This document shows, piece by piece, positions 26,862 through 34,400 of a stretch of DNA of 64,000 nucleotides. The stretch covers positions 1,003,369 through 1,067,368 of the forward strand of contig NZ_JAHZBQ010000001.1 in the NCBI RefSeq assembly GCF_019423325.1, in the 5' to 3' direction. The notes below the pieces were generated by a model that was not told where the DNA came from, ran no database searches, and saw nothing but the letters and a program-made list of their open reading frames with translations. This stretch comes from Campylobacter sp. (GTDB lineage: Bacteria; Campylobacterota; Campylobacteria; Campylobacterales; Campylobacteraceae). The position numbers were made by a program, and so were the translations under genes. The stretch's first letter is position 1, and each line of letters begins with the position of its first letter.

Positions 26862-27305
26862 ATGAATAGCATTAAATTTTACCTAAACGATTACGAAATT
26901 GAGGGCGAAAGCTTTACCGAAGTCGTCGTTGCGATAAACGGCGAGCCTCTGCTTGAGCTGATTAAGCGGTGCGAGCAAAGCTTTGCGGCGAAAGAGGGGC
27001 AAGCTAGCATCGCGGGAGGCTACGCCTACTTAAGCTTGATCGATTTTGAGGAGCTATTTTTACGTGCGGCGCTTGAGGCTGATTTAGCGCAAGATGAGCG
27101 GGATGTCGTCCTACTAGGCTGTCCGTGCGGGATCTGGAGCTGCTGGTATCTCGCGCTTAAGATTAAATTTGAAGCGAACGCGGTTAAATTTAGCGACTTT
27201 GCAAACCCGCGCCGCAGAGATTGGCGGTATGGGCTTGAGTTTAAATTTGACCGCGCGAGCTTTGTGAGCGAAATCTCTAAAATCGCCTCTTTTAATAAGC
27301 TCTAA
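26862..27305 (+). CDS. Hypothetical protein, 147 residues
   Basis: Not recognised. The protein is soluble and acidic, starting MNSIKFYLNDYEIEG, with a central VVLLGCPCGIWSCWYLALKIKFE and a C-terminal RDWRYGLEFKFDRASF. Three Cys in PCGIWSC could bind metal or be chance. It has no obvious RBS. It converges on the barstar gene across a 101-base gap. Its small size, acidic character and place beside a toxin pair would fit an immunity protein, but nothing proves it. Confidence 0.65.
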   Translation: MNSIKFYLNDYEIEGESFTEVVVAINGEPLLELIKRCEQSFAAKEGQASIAGGYAYLSLIDFEELFLRAALEADLAQDERDVVLLGCPCGIWSCWYLALKIKFEANAVKFSDFANPRRRDWRYGLEFKFDRASFVSEISKIASFNKL

Positions 27306-27406
27306 AATTCAGTAAATTTTAACGGCACGCTCGAAACTGCGGCGTAACAAACCACCCTTTGCCTCGGCAAAATTTAGATTTGAAATGATATGGCTGCCGC
27401 GCAAGC

Positions 27407-27688
27407 TCATAAGATTAAAATTTTCGCCTCGCCGCTGCGCAAAACATCCAGCAAAATATCATAAAATTTACCCAGCCTTAGCTTTAAAATTCCGCCCCTT
27501 TTGATGATCACGAAAACCTGTCCGCCTCGCTCGCCAAGCGCGTCGTAGAGCGCGTCTAAATTTGCGACGTATTCTGGCTCGAAATTTAGCGCTGCGGCAA
27601 ATAGCGCGAAAATTTGATCTTTGCGCCTAATCTTTGCGCCGTCGATGATGATCTTTGCGGCGCTGCGCGTTTTAAAATTTAAGCTCAT
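27407..27688 (-). CDS. Barstar-like ribonuclease inhibitor
   Basis: Immunity protein that should block the neighbouring barnase. From the ATG at 27688 the protein is 93 residues: AAKIIIDGAKIRRKDQI, then PEYVANLDALYDALGE, matching barstar's PEYYGENLDALWDCL around the barnase-binding Asp35/Asp39, and EAKILIL at the end for barstar's final strand. One residue is missing in the loop before NLDAL relative to B. amyloliquefaciens barstar. A longer frame upstream runs through the barnase gene and is spurious. ATG overlaps the barnase stop (ATGA), so the inhibitor is made in step with the toxin. Confidence 0.87.
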   Translation of the reverse strand: MSLNFKTRSAAKIIIDGAKIRRKDQIFALFAAALNFEPEYVANLDALYDALGERGGQVFVIIKRGGILKLRLGKFYDILLDVLRSGEAKILIL

Positions 27689-28428
27689 TGCACGCGCTCG
27701 AAGCTTTCGTAATGATCGGCGGTGTAAAAGATCAGTCCGTCGTTTGAAAATATCAGCCGCTTTGCGCCGCGCGGGCCGCCGCGATACTCGATGTCGCATT
27801 CGCGCCAAATCCGCCCCTTTTTATCAGGTAGCCTGCGCTCGAAATTGCCGAAACGATCGCCACCTATGCTCTTGCCGCGCGCGTATCGCCACAGATCACC
27901 GCCCTGCCAGCCAAGCTCACCGGCCTGCTTTTTCGTGATGAAATTTTGCGGCAAAGAGCCCGTACGGCGGATATGAGCGCTCACGCACTCCTTGCTTATG
28001 CAGGGCTCGTCCGCGAGCTGATTTTTAGAATTTGCAGCGGGATTTTGAGATTGCGAAGCTTCATAATCTGCGCTACGCCGCCTGTGGACGTCCGCCTCGT
28101 CTTTAGGATTTACGGCGGCGGGCTCGTTTGCTTGCGGATGAGATTTTAAATCTCCTAGGTCTGCTCCGCGCCCTGCTCCGCCGTCTGCGCTTCTTGCACC
28201 GCTCTCATCTTTTGCACCGGCGCCGCTTGCGGGATTTTGCGAGCTTGAAATTTTACGATCGGTGCCGCTTTTGATATCTTGCGCGCCGCTTTTACGCGAG
28301 GCGGCATCCAGGGTTTTGGAGGTAAAAACCCGCTCATCTTTAGCCGCGGGGCTGCGCGAATTGGAGATGAAATTTAGCGCCAAAAGAAGTGCTGCAAAAA
28401 TTGCGAGCGGGATCAGCTTTTTTGCCAC
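27685..28428 (-). CDS. Barnase-like ribonuclease with membrane/signal segment and disordered linker
   Basis: The last ~105 residues follow barnase closely: LPQNFITKKQAGELGWQGG, GKSIGGDRFGNFE, LPDKKGRIWRECDIEY and FYTADHYESF. The catalytic triad of barnase (Glu73, Arg87, His102) corresponds to Glu in IWRE, Arg in KRLIFS and His in ADHYES, all present. I start at GTG 28428 (second of two GTGs) with AAAAGG six bases upstream; residues 3-24 (KKLIPLAIFAALLLALNFIS) are a membrane anchor or signal. Between lies about 115 residues of Ala/Ser/Asp-rich linker. The RNase should be exported. It follows dedA and overlaps barstar. Confidence 0.88.
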   Translation of the reverse strand: MAKKLIPLAIFAALLLALNFISNSRSPAAKDERVFTSKTLDAASRKSGAQDIKSGTDRKISSSQNPASGAGAKDESGARSADGGAGRGADLGDLKSHPQANEPAAVNPKDEADVHRRRSADYEASQSQNPAANSKNQLADEPCISKECVSAHIRRTGSLPQNFITKKQAGELGWQGGDLWRYARGKSIGGDRFGNFERRLPDKKGRIWRECDIEYRGGPRGAKRLIFSNDGLIFYTADHYESFERVQ

Positions 28429-28430
28429 CA

Positions 28431-28994
28431 CTAGCCTTTTTTGCGGGTCGCGAAGCGAAAATAGAGCACGATCGCCGCTACTATCGCGCCTAGAGCCAGC
28501 GGAGCGATCCACGGCGCGTCCTTAATGTGCACATAGAGCTCGCGCACGAAATCGCCCGCGTAGTAGCTCAGTAACCCCACCACAAGCGCCCAAATAAGCG
28601 AGCTTACGGCATTGATGACGCTAAATTTTAAAAATGAATATTTTGTGATGCCGATCGCGATCGGTACGAGGGTTTTGAGGCCGTAGATAAATTTTTTAAT
28701 CAAAATGATGCGGTCGCCGTATTTACGAAACAAAATCTGCGCCAGAGCAAGGTTGCGGCGCTGTTTGCGCAGATAGGGCATGATCTCTTTTTTATTGTAG
28801 CGGCTTACTAAAAATAGCCCCGAATCGCCTATGAAGTTCGATATGCAGGCGATTACGATGCATAAGACGATATTGAGCTCGCCGGCAGAGCTTAGCACGC
28901 CCGCCGCCGCAAGCGCCAAAAATCCTCCGCCCAGCGAATACAAAAACAGTATCAAATACCCCCACGTATGGAGGTTTGCAAACATCGATTCCAT
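28431..28994 (-). CDS. DedA family membrane protein
   Basis: A 187-residue DedA/VTT-domain protein. Members act in lipid recycling across the inner membrane, some as undecaprenyl-phosphate or phosphatidylethanolamine transporters. The family features are GDSGLFLVSRYNKKE, FRKYGDRIILIKKFIYGLKTLVPIAIGI with the conserved Arg/Lys-Phe pattern, and SSLIWALVVGLLSYYAGDF; four to five hydrophobic segments. Its stop overlaps the possible first GTG of the barnase gene, so toxin transcription probably starts in front of dedA. Confidence 0.88.
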   Translation of the reverse strand: MESMFANLHTWGYLILFLYSLGGGFLALAAAGVLSSAGELNIVLCIVIACISNFIGDSGLFLVSRYNKKEIMPYLRKQRRNLALAQILFRKYGDRIILIKKFIYGLKTLVPIAIGITKYSFLKFSVINAVSSLIWALVVGLLSYYAGDFVRELYVHIKDAPWIAPLALGAIVAAIVLYFRFATRKKG

Positions 28995-29471
28995 CGAATC
29001 CTTTCATTAGATCATATAAAATTCTATAAATTTGACTAAAACAGCTTTAAAATTCAGTGCGAAAATTTCACTATAACGTCCCACGACGCTACTTGATTTC
29101 GCTGCGACATTAAATAAAATTCCGCACGGCTGTCGCAAAATACAAAATTTCGCCGCAAAATATCAAGTGAAATTTCAAAATAAAATTTCTAGACATCAAA
29201 CAAAATCACCGCAAAATTTAACGGTAAAATTTTGCAATTCTAAATTTAATGACAAAATTTCGACTTCTTTAGAATTCAAAGTAACTTGCGAATTACGCAG
29301 GATTTACGCGATATCCTCAAATGCCTCCCACCCCGCGAATTGCAATAAAATTGCGCACCTAAGTCTATTATTCTGCAGAAATCACGCGAGCAAAATTCCA
29401 AGCTGCTAATAAAACGCCCATAAAGCAAAATTTTTCGCTAAGCTATGCGCCTTAGCATCTTTAGCTAAATT
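28995..29471. other. Intergenic region dense in AAATTT/AAATTC words
   Basis: Non-coding by composition. AAATTT, AAATTC, GAATTC and related words recur through 29030-29400 much as in the gene insertions, but here without any reading frame to preserve. No RNA or promoter was recognised beyond scattered AT-rich hexamers. Confidence 0.5.
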
Positions 29472-30053
29472 TTACTCATCTGCGCCAATTACTCGCATCA
29501 AAAGCGCATAGCCCTCGGTATTTGGATCAAAAGCGCGGTCATTTTTGGTCTCCAGCACCGAACCGCCCAGGCTCACGCCCGCAAACAGCCCGCCTTTATT
29601 CGTAAAGACGTACATATCTTGATTTAGCACATCTAAAGAGCCAGAATCGGCGCTGTAGTTACCTGCAACTGCCGTCGCATCGCCCGAAAGCGTGATTTGG
29701 GAATTTCGCATTTTTTGGATTACATCGTCATGCATTACGAAAATAACTAGATAATTATCCTCATAGCCTATCTGAAGTCCTACGCTGGCGCTGCTGATCT
29801 CAGCACCGCTAACGCTATGCGCGCCGTCGTTATTGTAGATGATGATCCCTTCGCCGTACATTCCGCCTATGATGAAGCCCAGCTTCTTGACGCTCGGAAA
29901 TATCACTATCGCGCGGGCTTGCTGCGCTAGGTATTTATACTGCGCGTTCGTGCGCATTACCGACGAATAGGCACTCGCGCTATCAATGATGAGCTCATCC
30001 TCGGCAAATGCCGCGCTAAAAAGCAAAAATAAAGCGATTATAAATTTTTTCAT
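29472..30053 (-). CDS. SYLF-domain (YSC84-like) exported protein
   Basis: A 193-residue protein with an N-terminal signal (KKFIIALFLLFSAAFAE). The mature part is a full SYLF/Ysc84 lipid-binding domain: ARAIVIFPSVKKLGFIIGGMYGEGI, VGLQIGYEDNYLVIFVM, and GGLFAGVSLGGSVLE. Bacterial members are found in the periplasm or outer membrane; the function is poorly known. It follows rny on the same strand after an 10-base gap with an AAGGAGTG site. Confidence 0.87.
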   Translation of the reverse strand: MKKFIIALFLLFSAAFAEDELIIDSASAYSSVMRTNAQYKYLAQQARAIVIFPSVKKLGFIIGGMYGEGIIIYNNDGAHSVSGAEISSASVGLQIGYEDNYLVIFVMHDDVIQKMRNSQITLSGDATAVAGNYSADSGSLDVLNQDMYVFTNKGGLFAGVSLGGSVLETKNDRAFDPNTEGYALLMRVIGADE

Positions 30054-30063
30054 TTCACACTCC

Positions 30064-31617
30064 TTATTTAGCTATCTCCACCGCGCGAAGCTCGCGTATG
30101 ACATTAACCTTGATCTCGCCCGGGAATTGAACCTTATCTTGGATATCCGAAGCGATCTCTTTAGCGACCAAAACCGCCTCATCGTCGTTCATGAGCTTGG
30201 CGTTTGCGATAACGCGGATTTCGCGACCTGCGTTGATCGCGTAGGCTTGCTTGACGCCCGTTTTACTCATCGCGATCGCCTCTATATCGCTAACGCGTTT
30301 TAGATAGCTTTCTAGTACCTCTCGTCTAGCGCCCGGGCGCGCAGCACTTAGCGCGTCTGCGGCACAGACTGCGGCGCTTTCCACGCTGGTAGCCTCCTCG
30401 TGGCCGTGGTGGGCGTAGATAGCGTTTATCACCACGGGATGCTCTTTGTAGCGGCGGCAAACCTCGGCGCCCAGATCTACGTGCGAACCCTCGTACTCGT
30501 GAGTTAGCGCCTTGCCGATGTCGTGAAGTAGACCCGCTCGCTTAGCTAGCTTTTGATCTCCGCCCGTTTCTGCGGCGATGATGCCCGCAAGATGTGCGAC
30601 CTCAAGGCTGTGCGCAAGGGCATTCTGTCCGTAGCTCGCGCGAAATTTAAGCTTGCCGATGAGTTTTAAAATTTCGGGGTGAATTTTACTAAGACCTAGA
30701 TCCATTACGATATTTTCGCCCTCTTCGGCAATACTAGCTTCAAATTCGTCGCTTACTTTTTTGTAGATGTCCTCGATACGCGCAGGCTGAATTCTGCCGT
30801 CCTCGATAAGAGTTTCGATGACGCGAACGGCGATAGCGCGACGGTATAGATTGTGCGAGCTTACGATGATCGCATTGGGGGTATCGTCGATGATGACATC
30901 CACGCCCAAAGTCATCTCAAGCGCCTTTATGTTGCGCCCCTCCTTGCCGATGATGCGACCTTTAAGCTCGTCATTTTTGATATTTACGACGTTGATAAGT
31001 CGCTCGGCGGCAAACTCGCCAGCAAAGCGCGACGTAGCCTGCGCCAAAATATAATTCGCCTTTTTTCGCGCCTCTTTTTTGGCTTCCTCTTCATATTTTC
31101 GCACGATGTGAGCGATGTCGGTGCGGCTTTGCTCCTCGACCTTCTTAAGCACCTGCGCGCGCGCCTCGTCCTGCGTAAAGCCCGCCACGCGCTCCAAAAC
31201 CTTAAGCGCTTCGGCTAGCTTCTCTTCATAGCTTTTCTTTAAATTTGAGCCCTCTTCGTAGAGGAATTTCGCCTCTTTTTTGGCGCTTTCGAGCTCTTTT
31301 TTGCTGTCTTTTAAAATCTCTTGCTCGGTTAGAAGCGCGTGCTCCTTTTTGCCGAGCTCGTCAAATTTAACGTTAAATTCTTTCTGCAGTTTGCTTGCCT
31401 TATCTTCGTATTTTTTCCTAGCTTCAAACTCAGCTTCCTGCACCGAAATTTTAGAATTTCGCAAGATGCCCTCGGCTTCAAATTCTATAGCTTTGGCTTT
31501 AGCTTTAGCTTGTTCTACGAAAAAATCGTAATTGGCGTTATTGATCTTTCTAGCTACTAAGTATCCTATGCCAGCGCCCACCGCAAGAGCGCACAAGGCG
31601 ATTAAAATCTCTATCAT
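30064..31617 (-). CDS. rny: Ribonuclease Y
   Basis: Membrane-anchored endoribonuclease that starts mRNA decay. Residues 3-25 form the membrane anchor, followed by a coiled coil to about residue 190, a KH domain (GRIIGKEGRNIKALE), and an HD domain with metal ligands in NALAHSLEVAHLAG and LLHDIGKALTHE. 517 residues, normal. The ATG has GAGGAAAG before it and lies inside the 3' end of the 5-FCL gene (68-base overlap). Confidence 0.95.
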   Translation of the reverse strand: MIEILIALCALAVGAGIGYLVARKINNANYDFFVEQAKAKAKAIEFEAEGILRNSKISVQEAEFEARKKYEDKASKLQKEFNVKFDELGKKEHALLTEQEILKDSKKELESAKKEAKFLYEEGSNLKKSYEEKLAEALKVLERVAGFTQDEARAQVLKKVEEQSRTDIAHIVRKYEEEAKKEARKKANYILAQATSRFAGEFAAERLINVVNIKNDELKGRIIGKEGRNIKALEMTLGVDVIIDDTPNAIIVSSHNLYRRAIAVRVIETLIEDGRIQPARIEDIYKKVSDEFEASIAEEGENIVMDLGLSKIHPEILKLIGKLKFRASYGQNALAHSLEVAHLAGIIAAETGGDQKLAKRAGLLHDIGKALTHEYEGSHVDLGAEVCRRYKEHPVVINAIYAHHGHEEATSVESAAVCAADALSAARPGARREVLESYLKRVSDIEAIAMSKTGVKQAYAINAGREIRVIANAKLMNDDEAVLVAKEIASDIQDKVQFPGEIKVNVIRELRAVEIAK

Positions 31618-32167
31618 ACTTTCCTCTTTTTAGGTAATTTTGGCTCGGAGTTATGTAAAAATCGCCCTTTACGTCGTGATCAAGCGATAAAATTTCGCTG
31701 CAAAAGCAGTCTTTTATACTCACGAACGCGATTGCGGGCTTAAGCTTCAGACCTGAAAAAAACATATCGTAAAATCCTTTCCCATGTCCTATTCTAGCCA
31801 TTGCGCCATCCACTCCGATAGCTGGAACCACGGCTAGATCGACCTTTTTAAAATATCCGTTTTGTGGAAGCGTCTGCCGCAGCCCAAAGCGTGAAATTTT
31901 AAAAGGTTGGCGCAATCTTACCATTTTTAAGCTAATATCCACCATAAACGGAACGTAAAATTCGCAGCTTTTTGATAGCTTTTTTCTTAAAATCAAAACG
32001 TTCGGCTCGTAGCTCATCGGCAAAAATATCAAAATTTTACGCGCTTTTAAAAATTTTATCAGCTGCTCCAGCCGCCATAAAAGTGCGTAATGCTCGCATC
32101 TAGCCGCGCGCGCGGCGTGAGATTTTAGACGCGATTTGCAAATTGCTCTAAATTCATTCTTTTGCAT
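31550..32167 (-). CDS. 5-formyltetrahydrofolate cyclo-ligase family protein
   Basis: ATP-dependent conversion of 5-formyl-THF to 5,10-methenyl-THF. The folate/ATP site ARIGHGKGFYDMFF corresponds to the family's GxGxGYYD, and LIFLPMSYEPNVLILRKKL is the usual strand-helix. 205 residues. The last ~23 codons overlap rny in another frame, and the basic tail after YLKRGK looks unlike the family, so the C-terminus may be a recent read-through. Confidence 0.88.
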   Translation of the reverse strand: MQKNEFRAICKSRLKSHAARAARCEHYALLWRLEQLIKFLKARKILIFLPMSYEPNVLILRKKLSKSCEFYVPFMVDISLKMVRLRQPFKISRFGLRQTLPQNGYFKKVDLAVVPAIGVDGAMARIGHGKGFYDMFFSGLKLKPAIAFVSIKDCFCSEILSLDHDVKGDFYITPSQNYLKRGKYDRDFNRLVRSCGGRWHRILSS

Positions 32168-32215
32168 GGCTTAAGCCTTTTATAAAATTTTAACGCTTAT
32201 TTTAGCTAGTTTTTG

Positions 32216-32221
32216 TATAAT
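32216..32221 (+). promoter_or_regulatory. -10 element for the thioredoxin-like lipoprotein/ftsY
   Basis: TATAAT preceded by TTTTTG, with a T-rich stretch upstream, 26 bases before the ATG at 32248. Divergent from the 5-FCL/rny genes. Confidence 0.6.
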
Positions 32222-32247
32222 CTTGCGATTAAATTTTAAGGTTTATT

Positions 32248-32829
32248 ATGAAATTTCGTTTTTTTCTAGCGCTTTTTACGGCTGTTTTGTTTCTTGCGGG
32301 TTGCGGCGATGATGAGGATAAAAAATCAAGCGATACCCCGACCGAGGCCAACGCCACGCAGCTGCAGTCAGAAACCGAAGCCGTAATCCAAGTCGATTAT
32401 ACCGCTCCTTTTACACTTCAGCTAAGTAACGGCAAAATTTTAAATATGCAAAAGACAAAGCAAGGCTTTCGAATCGATAATAACTCCACCGCGACGCTAT
32501 TTGCATTTTTTACGCCGTGGTGCGACGCCTGCGCCGTGCAGGTAAGCGCACTAAATGCCGCCAAACAAGCCTACTCCGGCAAGCTTGATATCATCGGCGT
32601 GATGATCGGTGATGCAAATTTAGACGATGCAAAAAATTATGCAAGCGCACACGAAGTAAATTACGCGATCGCTTACGGCGAAGGGACGGACTTTTTTACA
32701 AAGGCGCTAGGCGGCATAAACGAAGTGCCGTATATAGCGATATACGACGAAAAGGGCGAGTTTAGCGCGCAATATTTCGGGCTGATGCCGGAAGAAATTT
32801 TAATGACCGAATTGGAGAAAATTTTCTGA
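32248..32829 (+). CDS. Thioredoxin-like lipoprotein (TlpA family)
   Basis: A 193-residue lipoprotein: signal FFLALFTAVLFLAGC with lipobox LAGC and lipidated Cys19, followed by an Asp/Lys-rich linker. The thioredoxin fold starts near residue 50; the active site is FFTPWCDACAVQV (CxxC), with a cis-Pro in NEVPYIAIYDEKG. It should act on periplasmic thiols or in cytochrome c maturation; the C-D-A-C spacer is not diagnostic. It shares one base with ftsY (TGATG). Confidence 0.87.
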   Translation: MKFRFFLALFTAVLFLAGCGDDEDKKSSDTPTEANATQLQSETEAVIQVDYTAPFTLQLSNGKILNMQKTKQGFRIDNNSTATLFAFFTPWCDACAVQVSALNAAKQAYSGKLDIIGVMIGDANLDDAKNYASAHEVNYAIAYGEGTDFFTKALGGINEVPYIAIYDEKGEFSAQYFGLMPEEILMTELEKIF

Positions 32830-33692
32830 TGTTCGAATTTTTTAAAAAAGGGCTTAGCAAGACCATAGGCGCGATGCGAGGTGCAAAGGGCGAAGATAAA
32901 ATTTCAAAAGAAATTTTAGAAGAGATACTGCTTGAAGCCGACGTAGGCTACGAGCTCGTGGAGGAAATTTTAGAAAAACTGCCCGCAAAAAAGCTGGTCG
33001 CAAAAGACGATCTTAAGGGCATTTTGAAGAGCTACTTCGATTACGAAATCGCTAAACCCGCGAATGAGAAGCCCTTCGTAGAGCTTATCATTGGCGTAAA
33101 CGGCGCGGGCAAAACTACGACAACCGCAAAGCTTGCAAATTTATATAAAAATAGTGGCCAAAGCGTGATTTTAGGCGCATGCGACACCTTTCGCGCGGGT
33201 GCGGTCGAGCAATTAAAAAAATGGGCGCAGATTCTAAATTTACCGATCGTAGCGACCGCGCAGGGGCACGACCCTGCTGCCGTGGCGTTTGACACCGTAA
33301 GCTCGGCAAGTGCCAAAAACATCGATCGCGTCCTGATCGACACCGCTGGACGCCTGCAAAACCAGAAAAATTTAGCCGCAGAGTTAGAGAAGATCGTGCG
33401 CATCTGCGACCGTGCAAAAAGCGGCGCACCGCACCGAAAGATCATCGTTCTAGACGCCACTCAGGGCAATCATAGCGTCGCGCAAGCCAGGGCGTTCAAT
33501 GAGATCGTAAGGCTCGACGGCATCATCATCACGAAGCTCGACGGCACGCCCAAAGGCGGCGCACTTTTCGCCATAGCGCGCGAGCTTCGGCTACCGATAC
33601 TTTTCGTCGGCGTGGGCGAGCGGATGGAGGATTTGGCGGAATTTAACTCGGATGAGTTCGTAGAGACGCTTGTGGAGGGAATTTACGCCTAA
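32829..33692 (+). CDS. ftsY: Signal recognition particle receptor FtsY
   Basis: SRP GTPase that docks ribosome-nascent chains at the membrane. N domain, then G domain with G1 GVNGAGKTTTTAKLA, DTFRAGAVEQL, G3 DTAGRLQ and G4 TKLDGTPKGG. 287 residues: the acidic A domain of E. coli FtsY is absent, as usual in epsilonproteobacteria. Coupled to the upstream lipoprotein gene by a one-base overlap. Confidence 0.95.
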   Translation: MFEFFKKGLSKTIGAMRGAKGEDKISKEILEEILLEADVGYELVEEILEKLPAKKLVAKDDLKGILKSYFDYEIAKPANEKPFVELIIGVNGAGKTTTTAKLANLYKNSGQSVILGACDTFRAGAVEQLKKWAQILNLPIVATAQGHDPAAVAFDTVSSASAKNIDRVLIDTAGRLQNQKNLAAELEKIVRICDRAKSGAPHRKIIVLDATQGNHSVAQARAFNEIVRLDGIIITKLDGTPKGGALFAIARELRLPILFVGVGERMEDLAEFNSDEFVETLVEGIYA

Positions 33693-33847
33693 GCCTCGCG
33701 CCTGCTTAAATTTACATATTCTCGCCGAACAAGCTTAAATTTTACGCGCCGAAATGCTCGGCAAATTTTGTCGCTTTATTATCTTAGAATAAATTTTACT
33801 TAGAATTTTACGATTTTCGTTTAGGATTTTGCAAAATTCTCGCTCAC

Positions 33848-33908
33848 CGCATAAAAACGCGCTCGCCGCGTCCATTCGCACCAAAACACGTAAAATCCCG
33901 CCGCCATC
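33848..33908 (-). pseudogene. Relic of the C-terminus of a YwqG-like gene
   Basis: On the minus strand this DNA reads VFWCEWTRRARFYAV after a two-base deletion, aligning with VFWCERTRVSGFFMQ at the C-terminus of the intact gene at 34401-36020. The nucleotide match covers about 60 bases with few gaps. It appears to be the last trace of a duplicate copy. Confidence 0.6.
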
Positions 33909-33923
33909 AACAAAGCAGCGCGC

Positions 33924-34376
33924 TTATAAGAATTCCTCAATGATTTCGAGCTGTTTAAATTTCACGGTTATCCTCTGTCCGCTCGCAAAGATAAAATCAT
34001 ACTCGCAAACGCCTCCCCGCTTTAGCGAAAATTGATGAACTATCAGATCGTTATTTTTAAAGCTCTTGTCGTCCGTTTTAAAGCGGACGGCTAGGACGTT
34101 TTTGAAAACAAATTTAAAATTTCTATCTCGGTAGGACGATAAAAATTTCATCGTTAATTTATCTTCGTTTTTTAAAATAGCGAATTTGAATTCAGTCAAA
34201 ACGGCGTCGTGAAGGGTTTCTTTCGTACTGAACAGATACCTTTTCGGATCCAATACAAACTGCCTGATAGGCTTTGCTATTTCGTTTTCATTCTTGCGAA
34301 GCGACTTAAAATAATCGTCAAAATACCAGATATTGCCCCTTCTTTTTATTTTTGCCGTGATCATCCGTCCATCCAT
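33924..34376 (-). CDS. Hypothetical protein, 150 residues
   Basis: Not recognised. A basic, beta-rich protein with no membrane segment; KRRGNIWYFDDYFKSLRK near the start and RGGVCEYDFIFASGQRITVKFKQLEIIEEFL at the end. Translation could start at Met1 or Met5. GC content is lower than in the neighbours. It lies between the relic and the intact YwqG-like gene, a spot that appears to turn over. Confidence 0.6.
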   Translation of the reverse strand: MDGRMITAKIKRRGNIWYFDDYFKSLRKNENEIAKPIRQFVLDPKRYLFSTKETLHDAVLTEFKFAILKNEDKLTMKFLSSYRDRNFKFVFKNVLAVRFKTDDKSFKNNDLIVHQFSLKRGGVCEYDFIFASGQRITVKFKQLEIIEEFL

Positions 34377-34400
34377 TTGCGTGTTTTTCTTAAATTTTAC

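Noticed and set aside
27689..27808. N-terminal 40-residue extension of barstar
   Set aside because: It is Arg-rich, lies inside the barnase frame, and the barstar fold begins right after the ATG at 27688, which has the ATGA overlap.
29167..29409. 80-residue plus-strand frame
   Set aside because: Low-complexity product of AAATTT-rich DNA, no RBS, no protein-like pattern.
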